The notes: a model not told the origin generated them from the sequence alone. Counted from the first letter of the stretch, positions 35,382-44,641 are shown. The stretch is DNA of 64,000 nucleotides from Sphingomonas sp. NFR15 (GCF_900103265.1 NZ_FMWX01000006.1:223748-287747), one strand, 5' to 3'. Translations and numbers: made by a program.

Positions 35382-36026
35382 TTGAGAATCGCCGCAATCG
35401 TTGGGCTTTTGTGCGGCTGCGCGGCGCTCGCCGGCTGCGGCGGCAAGGATCGGCCCGCGCCGGGCGGCACCGCCCCCGCCGGCGCGGTCGCGCCCGAACG
35501 GAACTGGCGGCTGGTCGCCACCGATGACGATCGCAACCGGCTGCGCGGCTGGCGCGACACCTGGCTGGCGGCGGTCGACAAGGCGCGCAAGGGCGGGCGT
35601 GGCGCCGCGATCGACGGCCTGCACGAACTCGCCGATCCCGACCGTGCGCTCACCGATCCGCTGCCGCCGGCGGGCGCGTATCGCTGCACCGTGTACAAGA
35701 TCGGCGCCAACGGCACCGCGATGGCCGATTTCACCGCGTTCGAGCCGACCGACTGCGAGATCGTCGGCGGCGGCGGGCTGCTCGAATTCCACAAGACCGG
35801 CGGCGTGCAGCGCCCCGACGGGCTGCTCTACCCCGATGGCGCGCGCGCGGTCTTCCTCGGCACGATGGTGTATGGCGACGAGGACAAGCCGTTCCGCTAC
35901 GGGCAGGACCGGCTGCGCGACATGGTCGGCTATATCGAGCGGATCGGGCCGAAGCGCTGGCGGCTGGTGCTGCCCGCGCCGCGCTTCGAATCGATGCTCG
36001 ACATCATCGAGATCGTGCCGGCGTAA
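35382..36026 (+). CDS. Lipoprotein, probable DUF4893 family
   Basis: The TTG at 35382 follows an AAGGAAG site and gives a 214-aa protein with a lipoprotein signal ending in LAGC (Cys about 19). The mature part (WRLVATDDDRNRLRGWRDTW, AYRCTVYKIG, MVYGDEDKPFRYGQDRLRD) resembles Sphingomonas proteins annotated as DUF4893, of unknown function. It is convergent with the beta-helix gene, leaving only six bases between them. Confidence 0.65.
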   Translation: MRIAAIVGLLCGCAALAGCGGKDRPAPGGTAPAGAVAPERNWRLVATDDDRNRLRGWRDTWLAAVDKARKGGRGAAIDGLHELADPDRALTDPLPPAGAYRCTVYKIGANGTAMADFTAFEPTDCEIVGGGGLLEFHKTGGVQRPDGLLYPDGARAVFLGTMVYGDEDKPFRYGQDRLRDMVGYIERIGPKRWRLVLPAPRFESMLDIIEIVPA

Positions 36027-36032
36027 CGCCGC

Positions 36033-36962
36033 CTAGCGCGTCTCGAACGCGCGGACGCCCTTGCCGAGCGTGTTGGCGCCGATCGCGAGGCGCTCGTGGC
36101 TATAGTCGGCGACGAAGGCCGGGCTGCGCGTCTCGCCCGGCGCGAGGGTGGCGGTGTTGCCCTCGATCCGCAGGCCCGCCGCGCTATGATCGTGCGCTTC
36201 GGCGGCGATGACGATGAAGCCGGTCCAATTCTCCTTGTCGCGGCCCTGGACGAAGGTGTTGCCGCGGATCGTGCCGGTCGCGCCGTTGGGCAGGTCGATC
36301 ATGTAGTTTGTCTTATGCCCGGCGGTATCGTCGAAACTGGTGTCGGCGATCGTCACGCGCGGACCGCGCACCTTGACGTAATGGCCACCGCGCCCGCGCT
36401 CGAAGCGCGAATGGGTGACGGTGACCGGTCCTTGCGTCTCCAGATAAATCGCGTGCGCGCAGCTCGGGCTTTCGTCGCACTGGCCGAGCCCCGAGAAGGT
36501 GCTGTGGTCGATCATGATCGCCATGTCCGCGCCCGCGCCGCCGAGGATGCCCTCCTGGCTGTCGAGGAACATCGCGTTGCGCACGGTGAGATCGCCACGT
36601 TCGATGCGGATGCCCGCGCCGTTGCCGTCGCCGACGCGCAGCCCCCGGAAGACGATGCCATCGACCACCGCGCCGTCGCCGCGCAGCACCAGCGCCGCCT
36701 TGCCCTCGCAGGTCGTCTGCTCAAAGATAACGCGGCCGGGCACCGCCGCCTTGAAGGTGATGTGCCCGGCCTGCTGGATCGCGCATTGGTGATAGGTGCC
36801 GGGGGCGATCAGGATCGTGGCGTCCTGCCCGCGAATCGCCATCAGCGCCTCGTCGAGCCGCGCGAAGCCTTGGCCGCCCTGGACGGTGAACGGCTGCGGG
36901 CCGCTCTGGGCCGCGACCGGCGCGGCGAGCGCGAGCGTGGCGAGGGCAAGAAGAGGACGCAT
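36033..36962 (-). CDS. Secreted right-handed beta-helix protein
   Basis: The 309-aa protein has a signal peptide (about residues 1-19) and then repeating rungs typical of parallel beta-helix proteins: ILIAPGTYHQCAIQQAGHIT, VVDGIVFRGLRVGDGNGAGI, DLTVRNAMFLDSQEGILGG, GPVTVTHSRFERGRGGHYVK, VTIADTSFDD, GTIRGNTFVQG. Beta-helix proteins include pectate lyases and glycan-binding proteins; I see no clear pectate lyase active-site pattern. The reading frame continues far upstream, but the ATG at 36962 starts the signal peptide. Function unknown. Confidence 0.75.
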   Translation of the reverse strand: MRPLLALATLALAAPVAAQSGPQPFTVQGGQGFARLDEALMAIRGQDATILIAPGTYHQCAIQQAGHITFKAAVPGRVIFEQTTCEGKAALVLRGDGAVVDGIVFRGLRVGDGNGAGIRIERGDLTVRNAMFLDSQEGILGGAGADMAIMIDHSTFSGLGQCDESPSCAHAIYLETQGPVTVTHSRFERGRGGHYVKVRGPRVTIADTSFDDTAGHKTNYMIDLPNGATGTIRGNTFVQGRDKENWTGFIVIAAEAHDHSAAGLRIEGNTATLAPGETRSPAFVADYSHERLAIGANTLGKGVRAFETR

Positions 36963-37083
36963 CGGCAAGACTCCCTTGGGCGCGGGGAATGCCCGCGCGC
37001 GAAGGGTCTGAGAAGGCGCATTGAGGGTTAACCTGTTCCCGGTTCGGAACACCGCGCGTCGAGCGGAGCGTGCGGGAACTCTG

Positions 37084-39207
37084 TCAGATGCTCTTGCTGA
37101 TCCCGAAGAAGAACCCGCGCCGCTGGCCATATTGCGGCGCGCCGACGCCGACGCCCGAGCCGTCGCGAATCTCATAGACATGGTCGAACAGGTTGAACAC
37201 GTCGGCGCGGACCTCGATGCCCGGCCCCTTGAAGCTGTGGCTCGCGCTGATGTTGAACACCGCATAGCCGGGCAGCTTGCCGCCATTGGGCACCGCGCCG
37301 TCTCGGCGCAGCCCCGACCCGTAGATCATGCTCGCCGCGAGCTTGCTGTCGCGCAGGATGCCGTCGTCGAAACGGTACGACGCGCCGGCCGAGCCGGTCC
37401 AGGTCTGGTCGTGGTCGAGATAGATATATTGGCGGCTGATCGTGGCGAGATCGGCGGGATCGAAATTGAACTGGCCGCTGCTGATGTCGGTGCCCTGCGC
37501 CTTGGCGTGGGCGATATTGCCGTAGATCAGCCAGCCGCGATGCGTGTAGCTGATATTGCCCTCGATCCCGTCGATCCGCCCGCGCCGGTAGTTGAACGGC
37601 GTCAAAATGATCGGCGCGCCGAACTGGCCCTCGTCGAGCAGGTTGCGCGAGCGGCGGTGATAGGCGTCCACGCCGATCGTGACTGGGCCGATCTTCTGTT
37701 CGGCGCCGATGTCGAAATAGTCCTGCCGCTCGGCGAACGGCACGTCGCCGTAGGTGCCGGGCGCGGCGCCGCTGGTGCCGACGAACTTGGCGATCGTGGT
37801 GGTGGCGACGTTGGCGAAGGGTGCGGGCGAGAAATAGCGCGCATAGCCGGCATGGATCGTGAACCCGCCCGGCGGCGACCACACCGCGTTGACGCGGGGG
37901 CTGAGCTGCTGCTCGCTGCGATAGCCGTCATAATGGTCGAACCGGCCGCCGAAGTTGATCGTGACGTGGTCGATCGGCTGCCATTCGTCCTGGAGATAGA
38001 CGCTGTAGGTCATCTCGGTCGCCGAACCATTGTCGGCGATCGCGATCGGCTGGCCGGTCTGCGCGCCGGACGCGTCGACCGGGAAGACCTGCGTGCTGGT
38101 GCGGCTGGTGCCGTGGTCGCGCGTCACGACGAAGCCGCCGCGTAGCGTATGCGCGCCGCTCAGCCGGTACACGCCTTCCACCTGGACGCCGGTGGTGAAA
38201 TCCTGCTTTTTCGCCGCCTGCGCGATGCCGTTGAACAGCAATTCGCCGAGCACGTCGGGCGTGTATTGCAGTAACGAGTAGCGCGCGAAGATCGAGCCTT
38301 GCAGCGTCACCGGCCCGGCATCGTGGAGCAGGCTGAGGATGCCGAACGCGGTCTTCTCATGCTGGCGCTCGTCGAGATCATCGCTGAGGAAATCGGTGAC
38401 GCCGCCGACGCTGTAGCCGCTGTCGGGGTGCAGCCCGCGCGGGTTGGGGATCTGGAAGCGCTGGTCCGAATAGCCGCCGATCAGCGAGACGCGGTTGCCG
38501 TCGTCGATGGTGTGATCGAGATAGACGAAGCCCTGATACTGGTTGGTGGTGTCGTGCAGGGCATCGGTGCTGCCATCGACCGATTCGATGCCGAGATCGT
38601 TGTGGCGGTAGCTCGCCGTGACGAAATAATTGGTGTTGCCGGTGTTGCCGCCATATTCGACGCTCGGCTCGATCGTGCCGCGGCTGCCGCCGTAGAGCGA
38701 AACCTCGCCGCCGTTCTGGAAGCCGCTCTTGGTGGTGATGTCGATGATGCCCGCCGTGCGCAGCCCGTATTGCGCGGGCAGCGCGCCGGTGCGCAGATCG
38801 AATCGGTCGACCAGGCGGGGGGAAAGCGTCTGCCCGAACACGGCGATGCCTTCGGGCAGGATCGTCCCGTTGATGCGATATTGCAGATTGGCGTGGTCGT
38901 CGCGAACGTGGAGTTGCCCCGCGCCGTCCTGCGACACGCCGGGCAATTGCAGCAGGATCTGGTTGAGCTGCTGGTTGTCCCCGCCGGGCAGCGCCTGGAT
39001 CGTCGCGTTCGAGATGGAATAGGTGGTCGCGCCGAGGCTCGGCTGGATCGAGGCGCGCGCGGCGTCGAGCCGGCCGGTCACGACGATGTCCTTGGGCTGG
39101 TCGGCTGGCTGATTCGCCGGCGCCTGGGCCGGGGCCGGCTGATCGTCAGCGAAGGCGGGCGTGGCGAACAGCGCGCAGCCGCATAGCAGCAGGATTCGAA
39201 GGGGCAT
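37084..39207 (-). CDS. TonB-dependent outer-membrane receptor
   Basis: The 707-aa protein has a signal peptide (MPLRILLLCGCALFATPAFA), a Pro/Ala/Gln-rich segment, then KDIVVTGRLD, a plug domain (QALPGGDNQQLNQILLQLPG, VRDDHANLQYRINGTILPEG, IIDITTKSG) and a beta barrel ending in YGQRRGFFFGISKSI. It transports an unknown substrate. No periplasmic, inner-membrane or enzyme partner lies beside it (neighbours are a beta-helix protein and tRNA-Lys), so it is an orphan. The start at 39207 was chosen because upstream ATGs precede no signal sequence. Confidence 0.88.
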   Translation of the reverse strand: MPLRILLLCGCALFATPAFADDQPAPAQAPANQPADQPKDIVVTGRLDAARASIQPSLGATTYSISNATIQALPGGDNQQLNQILLQLPGVSQDGAGQLHVRDDHANLQYRINGTILPEGIAVFGQTLSPRLVDRFDLRTGALPAQYGLRTAGIIDITTKSGFQNGGEVSLYGGSRGTIEPSVEYGGNTGNTNYFVTASYRHNDLGIESVDGSTDALHDTTNQYQGFVYLDHTIDDGNRVSLIGGYSDQRFQIPNPRGLHPDSGYSVGGVTDFLSDDLDERQHEKTAFGILSLLHDAGPVTLQGSIFARYSLLQYTPDVLGELLFNGIAQAAKKQDFTTGVQVEGVYRLSGAHTLRGGFVVTRDHGTSRTSTQVFPVDASGAQTGQPIAIADNGSATEMTYSVYLQDEWQPIDHVTINFGGRFDHYDGYRSEQQLSPRVNAVWSPPGGFTIHAGYARYFSPAPFANVATTTIAKFVGTSGAAPGTYGDVPFAERQDYFDIGAEQKIGPVTIGVDAYHRRSRNLLDEGQFGAPIILTPFNYRRGRIDGIEGNISYTHRGWLIYGNIAHAKAQGTDISSGQFNFDPADLATISRQYIYLDHDQTWTGSAGASYRFDDGILRDSKLAASMIYGSGLRRDGAVPNGGKLPGYAVFNISASHSFKGPGIEVRADVFNLFDHVYEIRDGSGVGVGAPQYGQRRGFFFGISKSI

Positions 39208-39341
39208 GGGCTGGGAGGCTCCGGCTATGACGACCATGATACGATGTAATGTCGCAGCATCGTCAAGCCTCCCGGGCCGATCCTGCATGGTCCCGATGCC
39301 GGTGCAAACCTTGCGGATTGCTGAACCGGCGGTTCGGGCGG

Positions 39342-39417
39342 TGGTGGGCTCGCCGGGATTCGAACCCGGGACCTACAGATTAAAAGTCCGTTGCTCTACC
39401 GACTGAGCTACGAGCCC
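39342..39417 (-). tRNA. tRNA-Lys (anticodon TTT)
   Basis: Reverse-strand 76-nt cloverleaf. Acceptor GGGCTCG pairs with CGAGCCC, followed by discriminator A and an encoded CCA (39342-39344). D arm TAGCTCAGTCGGTAGAGCA, anticodon loop CTTTTAA with anticodon TTT at 39382-39384, and T arm GGGTTCGAATCCC. It reads AAA and, by wobble, AAG. Confidence 0.97.
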
Positions 39418-39436
39418 CCAAACCGAAGGACGCCCG

Positions 39437-39928
39437 TTAGGGACGGTTCGCCCGCCGGTCAACCGCGCGTATCCGCGCGGCAAGCTGGCGGATGGTACGC
39501 CCCGATTGCGGATCGCGCCAGAGCGGGGCGATTCGCGCGAGCGGATCGAGCACGAAGCGGCGCGCGCGGAAGGCCGGGTGCGGGATGGCGAGGTGGGGCA
39601 TCCGCACGCGCCCGCCGCTCCACAGGATGATGTCCAGGTCGATCACGCGTTCGCCCCAGCGCCGCCCGCGCCGCCGCCCGAACGCCCGCTCGATCGCCTT
39701 GAGCGCGGCGATCAGGTCGGCGGGATCAATCTCCGTCTCCAGCACCACCGCGCTGTTGGCGAAGCGCCGTGACGACGGGCCAAGCGGTGCGGTGTCGAAC
39801 ACCGGCGCGACCGCGCGCACGTCCCCGAGCCGGCCGAGCGCGGTGATCGCGGCGCGCAGTTCGGCGGCGGGGGCGCCGTGGCGGCCGCGGCGGTTCGATC
39901 CGAGCGCGAGGGCATAGCTTGTCGGCAT
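39437..39928 (-). CDS. folK: 2-amino-4-hydroxy-6-hydroxymethyldihydropteridine pyrophosphokinase
   Basis: Folate synthesis enzyme transferring pyrophosphate from ATP to hydroxymethyl-dihydropterin. The 163-aa product has ALALGSNRRGR at the N-terminus, SRRFANSAVVLET, RRWGERVIDLDIILW (Asp metal ligands) and LAIPHPAFRARRFVLDPLA. Its start codon overlaps that of the divergent uracil-DNA glycosylase: the CATG at 39926-39929 serves both. Confidence 0.93.
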   Translation of the reverse strand: MPTSYALALGSNRRGRHGAPAAELRAAITALGRLGDVRAVAPVFDTAPLGPSSRRFANSAVVLETEIDPADLIAALKAIERAFGRRRGRRWGERVIDLDIILWSGGRVRMPHLAIPHPAFRARRFVLDPLARIAPLWRDPQSGRTIRQLAARIRAVDRRANRP

Positions 39929-40652
39929 GGCGGCACCCGCCTACGCGAACGCGATGCTGACCCCAAGTGCCATACCCTCCGAGTCGGTGCCCGCCGGCCC
40001 GCCGCCAAGCCCGCTGCCCAACACCGAGCCGCCGCACGATTGCCCGCTGTGCCCCCGTCTGGTCGCGCTGCGCGAGTCGCTGCGCGTCGAATATCCGGGC
40101 TGGTGGAATGCGCCGGTGCCCGCGCTCGGCGACCCGGATGCGTGGCTCGGCATCATCGGCCTCGCGCCGGGCAAGCACGGTGCGAACCGTACCGGGCGGC
40201 CGTTCACCGGCGATTACGCGGGCGACCTGCTGTTCGCGACGCTCGCCAAATTCGGCCTCGCCTCGGGCGTGTACGAGGCCAGACCCGATGATTCGCTCCG
40301 GCTGGAGGGCGCGATCATCCTCAATTCGGTCAAATGCCTGCCGCCCGAGAACAAGCCCAGCCCCGAGGAAATCCGCACCTGCCGCCCCTTCGTCCAGAAT
40401 CAGGTGGCGGTGCTGCCCAAGGCGCGCGTGTTCATCGCCTTGGGGCAGATCGCGCACCAATCGGCCGTCAAGGTGCTCGGCGGGCGGCTCCCCAAAGCGC
40501 GGTTCGCGCATCTCGCCGAGCATCGCATGCCCGACGGGCGCGTGCTGATCGATAGCTATCACTGCTCGCGCTACAATCAGAACACCGGGCGGCTGACCGC
40601 CGAGATGTTCGAAGCGGTGTTCGCGCGCGCGCTGGAGCTGCGCGGGGGGTGA
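39927..40652 (+). CDS. Family 5 uracil-DNA glycosylase (UDGb type)
   Basis: DNA repair glycosylase, 241 aa. Motifs fit the UDG superfamily, family 5: GLAPGKHGANRTGRPFTGDY (motif 1, with Gly/Ala in place of a catalytic Asn), LNSVKCLPPENKP (Fe-S/loop region) and DSYHCSRYNQNTGRL (motif with catalytic His). Cys residues CPLCPRL near the N-terminus and CLPPENKP/CRPF fit the 4Fe-4S cluster. Starts at 39927 (sharing bases with the folK start) or 39951 are both possible. Family 5 enzymes remove uracil and other deaminated bases. Confidence 0.88.
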   Translation: MAAPAYANAMLTPSAIPSESVPAGPPPSPLPNTEPPHDCPLCPRLVALRESLRVEYPGWWNAPVPALGDPDAWLGIIGLAPGKHGANRTGRPFTGDYAGDLLFATLAKFGLASGVYEARPDDSLRLEGAIILNSVKCLPPENKPSPEEIRTCRPFVQNQVAVLPKARVFIALGQIAHQSAVKVLGGRLPKARFAHLAEHRMPDGRVLIDSYHCSRYNQNTGRLTAEMFEAVFARALELRGG

Positions 40653-40672
40653 GAGGGCGCGCTAGCCTTTTC

Positions 40673-40755
40673 CACCGTTCGTGCTGAGCGAAGTCGAAGC
40701 ACGTGCCCCAAACGCCACGTACTTGGCACGTGCTTCGACTTCGCTCAGCACGAAC
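40673..40755. repeat. Perfect 33-bp inverted repeat (family A type copy)
   Basis: Left arm 40673-40705 (begins CCGTTCGTGCTGAGCGAAGT) and right arm 40723-40755 are exact reverse complements separated by 17 bases. It is the best-preserved unit of the family and follows the uracil-DNA glycosylase gene. It belongs to the 474-base gene-free stretch 40653-41126; the segment 40760-40945 shows only a small GCCGGT..ACCGGC hairpin. Confidence 0.95.
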
Positions 40756-40945
40756 GGGTGGGATGTGGAGCGGCAGCGCCGGCCATGCGGTATGCCTGAA
40801 ACACGAGCACGGGGGAGAGCGCCTCGCTCGATCCCCCGCGCTATCGCAATCGCCGGTGCCGGTCTTACCGGCGGCGTCCTCCCCAGGGCGTTCTTATGTT
40901 CGATACGGCGGCTACGACAATCGGAGGCGTAGCCGAGTCGAAATC

Positions 40946-40973
40946 AAAAAAAAAGGCCGGTACGAGACCGGCC
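40946..40973 (-). terminator. Textbook rho-independent terminator
   Basis: On the minus strand: GGCCGGT-CTCGT-ACCGGCC followed by nine T (40954-40946). It is the strongest intrinsic terminator in the window. It lies about 150 bases beyond the aguB stop, so it ends either aguB mRNA or a separate small RNA. Confidence 0.92.
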
Positions 40974-41041
40974 ATGAAAGTTTTAGGAGAGGATGCCTGA
41001 AAGGCACACTCTTTGTGCGCCGCAACACGGCTGCTCGCAAG

Positions 41042-41073
41042 TGCAAAATTTGCAATTACAATTGCATTAATGC
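41042..41073. promoter_or_regulatory. Three overlapping TGCA-type palindromes
   Basis: TGCAAA-A-TTTGCA (41042-41054), TGCAATT-AC-AATTGCA (41051-41066) and GCATTAATGC (41064-41073) overlap in 32 bases of unusually AT-rich DNA. Such stacked symmetry suggests an operator for a dimeric regulator controlling the minus-strand transcript. No regulator gene is adjacent. Confidence 0.5.
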
Positions 41074-41126
41074 GACGACACGGTGTCCAGCGGGGTTGAG
41101 CTGCGGAACCGGGCCGATGATAGCGT

Positions 41127-41975
<849 letters not shown>

Positions 41976-42102
41976 GACGCTCCCTTAGCGGGTGCGTGTG
42001 ACATCCGCACCCTCCCGCCGGCAAAATCGCGCGAGCGAGGGCGCGGAGATGGGGATGGGCGGGGCGTTCGGGAAGGTGGGGCGGTTGTCGTCGGGCGCTA
42101 GA

Positions 42103-42489
42103 CTAAAGCCCCTCCCTGGAAGGGAGGGGTTTGGGGTGGGTCGGCCCGAGACGATGCGCGACCGCTGCCATGATCGCTTCGGCCACGCCATCGGTATTCT
42201 CGCGAACCTCGCTGTTCCAGAATCGCAAGACACGCGAGCCAAGGCTCTCGAGGAATAGCGTGCGCGAGTCGTCATAAGCGACGGCATCGATGTGCTGACT
42301 GCCGTCGAGTTCGACCACCAATTTGATCGAGCGACACGCGAAGTCGACGATATAGCTGCCGATCGGAAGTTGTCGCGTGAAGCGGGGACGCAGGTGGCGA
42401 AGGCGCGACCACAAGGCGCGCTCCTCCGCAGTTGCGGCGTTGCGCAACAGGCGAGCGTTTGCCGTCATGTGAGGGGCTATTCGAGGCAT
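42103..42489 (-). CDS. DUF559 (Vsr-like) endonuclease-fold protein
   Basis: The 128-aa protein has the DUF559 pattern: RNAATAEERALWSRLRHLRP, FTRQLPIGSYIVDFACRS (the nuclease Asp in VDFAC), LVVELDGSQH and GSRVLRFWNSEV. The fold is related to Vsr/PD-(D/E)XK nucleases; function is not established. Its last 11-12 codons (PTHPKPLPSREGL) are formed by a 33-bp repeat, and the inverted partner lies just upstream of the gene. The start at 42489 is uncertain; 42468 is an alternative. Confidence 0.85.
   Translation of the reverse strand: MPRIAPHMTANARLLRNAATAEERALWSRLRHLRPRFTRQLPIGSYIVDFACRSIKLVVELDGSQHIDAVAYDDSRTLFLESLGSRVLRFWNSEVRENTDGVAEAIMAAVAHRLGPTHPKPLPSREGL
42108..42140. repeat. Left 33-bp terminal inverted repeat of the DUF559 unit
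   Basis: Begins GCCCCTCCCTGGAAGGGAGG and ends TTTGGGGTGGG. It is itself a hairpin (CCCCTCCC/GGGAGGGG). It matches the reverse complement of 42525-42557 at 32 of 33 positions and lies inside the 3' end of the DUF559 coding region. Confidence 0.9.
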
Positions 42490-42524
42490 CGCATGAGGAT
42501 GCCGTCGCCTAATACGGAGAGCAA

Positions 42525-42557
42525 CCCACCCCCAACCCCTCCCTTCCAGGGAGGGGC
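42525..42557. repeat. Right 33-bp terminal inverted repeat of the DUF559 unit
   Basis: Reverse complement of the left copy with one mismatch (T to G). It lies 36 bases upstream of the DUF559 start, so the two repeats bracket the gene in a 450-bp unit between aguB and ribA. Confidence 0.9.
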
Positions 42558-42619
42558 AAAAGGTGCGAAGCCCGGTACTTTCTGCCCTCGTGTCCTCTCC
42601 TGATCAGAGAGGGAGCAGA

Positions 42620-43681
42620 TCAGAACTGATGCCCAGTCCGGTCGCGCTTGGTCGCGAGATAGCGTTCGTTGTGCGGGTTGGCGGGCAGCACGTGCTGCAC
42701 GCGCTCGGTGACGGTGATGCCCGCCGCTTCGAGCTGCGCGACCTTCTCGGGGTTGTTGGTGAGCAGCCGCACCGCATCCTGCCCGAGCAGCGCGAGCATC
42801 CGCGCCGCCACCGCGAAATTGCGCGAATCGATCGCGAAGCCGAGCCGCGTGTTGGCATCGACCGTGTCGAAGCCCTGATCCTGCAGTGCATAAGCGCGCA
42901 GCTTGTTGATGAGGCCGATGCCGCGCCCCTCCTGCCGCAGATAGAGCAGGATGCCCCAGCCGCTCGCCGCGATCGCGGCGATCGCCGCGTCGAGTTGCGG
43001 ACCGCAATCGCATTTGAGGCTGCCGAGCACGTCGCCGGTCAGGCATTCGCTGTGCAGCCGCACCAGCGGCGGCGTGCCGTCGGGCGTGCCGATCAGCAGC
43101 GCGACATGCTCGCCGGGCATCTCAGGCGTGCGGAACGCATAGATCTCGGCGTGTTCGGCGCCCGCCACCGGCAGACGCGCGTGCGTGGCGATGGTGAGGC
43201 GCGCGGCGTCCTCATGCGCGGCGATGTCGGCGGGGGTGATCGTCAGCGCCGCCGATCCGCCCGGCAGCGCGAAAAATGCCGGCAGCATCCCGCTGATCCG
43301 AGCGAGCGCGAGCGCCGCGCCCGCCGCCGCCATCTCGGCGAGCGGAATCGCGCGGAACGGACCCATCAGCGGGTTCTGCAAATCGAACTGCGGATCGGCG
43401 AGCGCGGTCGCGGCGGCGAAATCGAGCCAGCGCGTGCGCTCGATCAGCACCGGCGCGTCGGGCACGGCGGCGTCGCGCTGGTTGGCGAGCTTGAGCGTCG
43501 CCGCGCGGCCGGCGCTGAGCAGCACGGGGGCGCGGCCCTCGGAATCGAACGCCGCGAGGCGGGCGGGATCAGCGGTCTCGATCGGCAGCAGCGCGAGATC
43601 GCCGTCGGTCCCGCGAATCGCGATCGGCCAGCCGCGCCGGAGCGCGTCGATCGCGAGCGCGGTGAGGCGCGCGTCGCTCAT
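42620..43681 (-). CDS. ribA: GTP cyclohydrolase II with degenerate N-terminal RibB-like domain
   Basis: First committed step of riboflavin synthesis. The C-terminal half of this 353-aa protein is Rib[17 protein letters not shown] supplies the zinc cysteines, [20 protein letters not shown] the catalytic Arg and neighbours, and [14 protein letters not shown] the GTP-binding end. The N-terminal 150 residues ([20 protein letters not shown] and on) resemble a decayed DHBP synthase domain lacking its acidic signature. The ATG at 43681 overlaps the xthA stop. The C-terminus ends HQF just before a repeat-bearing gap. Confidence 0.9.
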   Translation of the reverse strand: MSDARLTALAIDALRRGWPIAIRGTDGDLALLPIETADPARLAAFDSEGRAPVLLSAGRAATLKLANQRDAAVPDAPVLIERTRWLDFAAATALADPQFDLQNPLMGPFRAIPLAEMAAAGAALALARISGMLPAFFALPGGSAALTITPADIAAHEDAARLTIATHARLPVAGAEHAEIYAFRTPEMPGEHVALLIGTPDGTPPLVRLHSECLTGDVLGSLKCDCGPQLDAAIAAIAASGWGILLYLRQEGRGIGLINKLRAYALQDQGFDTVDANTRLGFAIDSRNFAVAARMLALLGQDAVRLLTNNPEKVAQLEAAGITVTERVQHVLPANPHNERYLATKRDRTGHQF

Positions 43682-44484
43682 GCCGCGAACTCGGTCATGA
43701 TCGGCACGTGATCGGAGGGTTTGAGCCAGCTTCGGCACGCCTCGAACACGGTATGCGACACCGCCTTGGCCGCGACCTCGGCGGTCGCCCACATATGATC
43801 GAGCCGGCGCCCGCGATCGTTGACGGTGAAATCGGGCGAGCGATAGCTCCACCAGGTATGCAGCCGCGCGGGCGCGGGGTGGAAATGCCGGCCGAGATCG
43901 ACCCAGCTATTCGACGCCTTGAGCCGGTCGAGCGCCTCGACCTCGATCGGGGTATGGCTGACCGTGCCCAGCAACTGCTTGTGCCCCCACACGTCGCAAG
44001 GGAGCGGCGCGATGTTGAAATCGCCGACCAGCAGCGTCGGCGCGGTCAGGCTCTGCGACCAGGCGGTCATCCGCTCGAGAAAATCGAGCTTCTGGCCGAA
44101 CTTGGGGTTCACGTCGCGATCGGGCACGTCGCCGCCCGCCGGCACATAGACGTTCTCGATCCGCATCCCGTTCGCCAGCCGCACGCCGATATGCCGCGCC
44201 TCGCGATTCGCCTGCCAGTCGAGCCGGTCGTCCTCGACCAAGGGCACGCGGCTGAGGATCGCGACGCCGTGGTGCATGCGCTGGCCGTGGAGCATGATAT
44301 GCTTGTAGCCGAGCGCCTTGAACGCGGCGGCGGGGAAATCGCCGTCGATCACCTTGGTCTCCTGAAGGCACAGGATGTCGGGCGCGACGTCTCGGAGGAA
44401 GCGTTCGACGATCTCGATGCGGAACCGCACCGAATTGATGTTCCAGGAGACGATCTTGAGCGTGTCGGCGACGGAGGAAGGCAT
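43678..44484 (-). CDS. xthA: Exodeoxyribonuclease III / AP endonuclease
   Basis: Base-excision repair nuclease, 268 aa. Motifs: [26 protein letters not shown] (Glu metal ligand), [17 protein letters not shown] (Asp/Asn) and [11 protein letters not shown] (Asp-His pair). Two ATGs (44493, 44484) are possible; neither has a clear ribosome site and the shorter is given. The stop overlaps the ribA start, coupling the two genes. Confidence 0.93.
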   Translation of the reverse strand: MPSSVADTLKIVSWNINSVRFRIEIVERFLRDVAPDILCLQETKVIDGDFPAAAFKALGYKHIMLHGQRMHHGVAILSRVPLVEDDRLDWQANREARHIGVRLANGMRIENVYVPAGGDVPDRDVNPKFGQKLDFLERMTAWSQSLTAPTLLVGDFNIAPLPCDVWGHKQLLGTVSHTPIEVEALDRLKASNSWVDLGRHFHPAPARLHTWWSYRSPDFTVNDRGRRLDHMWATAEVAAKAVSHTVFEACRSWLKPSDHVPIMTEFAA

Positions 44485-44539
44485 TGCGGGCATGTAGCTA
44501 TCGCGGCGGCGCGGCGCCAGCGCGGTTGTTTGCGCGCCA

Positions 44540-44622
44540 CCGTCCGCACTGAGCGGAGTCGAAGTGCGCGTCCCAAGCGCACCGCCTGTAACACGTTCTT
44601 CGACTTCGCTCAGGACGAACGG
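44540..44622. repeat. Dispersed palindromic repeat unit (family A)
   Basis: Arms CCGTCCGCACTGAGCGGAGT.. and ..GACTTCGCTCAGGACGAACG. It lies just upstream of xthA in the 375-base gene-free interval 44485-44859. Confidence 0.8.
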
Positions 44623-44641
44623 GCGATACTCTAAAAGGAAA

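Larger units (their letters stand above)
40946..41073 (-). ncRNA. Candidate small RNA between aguB and the terminator
   Basis: Minus-strand sequence ahead of the terminator has a hairpin GCACA-AAGAG-TGTGC, a small GCC-TTTCA-GGC hairpin and an unpaired CU-rich stretch (ATCCTCTCCTAAAACTTTC) immediately before the terminator stem. That arrangement, with an anti-Shine-Dalgarno-like CCUCUCCU, is common in alphaproteobacterial regulatory RNAs. AT-rich palindromic DNA at 41042-41073 could hold the promoter, but I cannot fix -35/-10 boxes. No sensible ORF is present. Confidence 0.45.

Noticed and set aside
36033..36962. Beta-helix protein as a pectate lyase
   Set aside because: The repeated rungs fit the fold, but I could not identify the conserved Asp/Arg active-site residues of pectate lyases.
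37084..39207. TonB receptor as the outer-membrane importer of the pectin cluster
   Set aside because: It is 12 kb away, among unrelated genes, with no shared regulatory motif found. Linkage is not supported.
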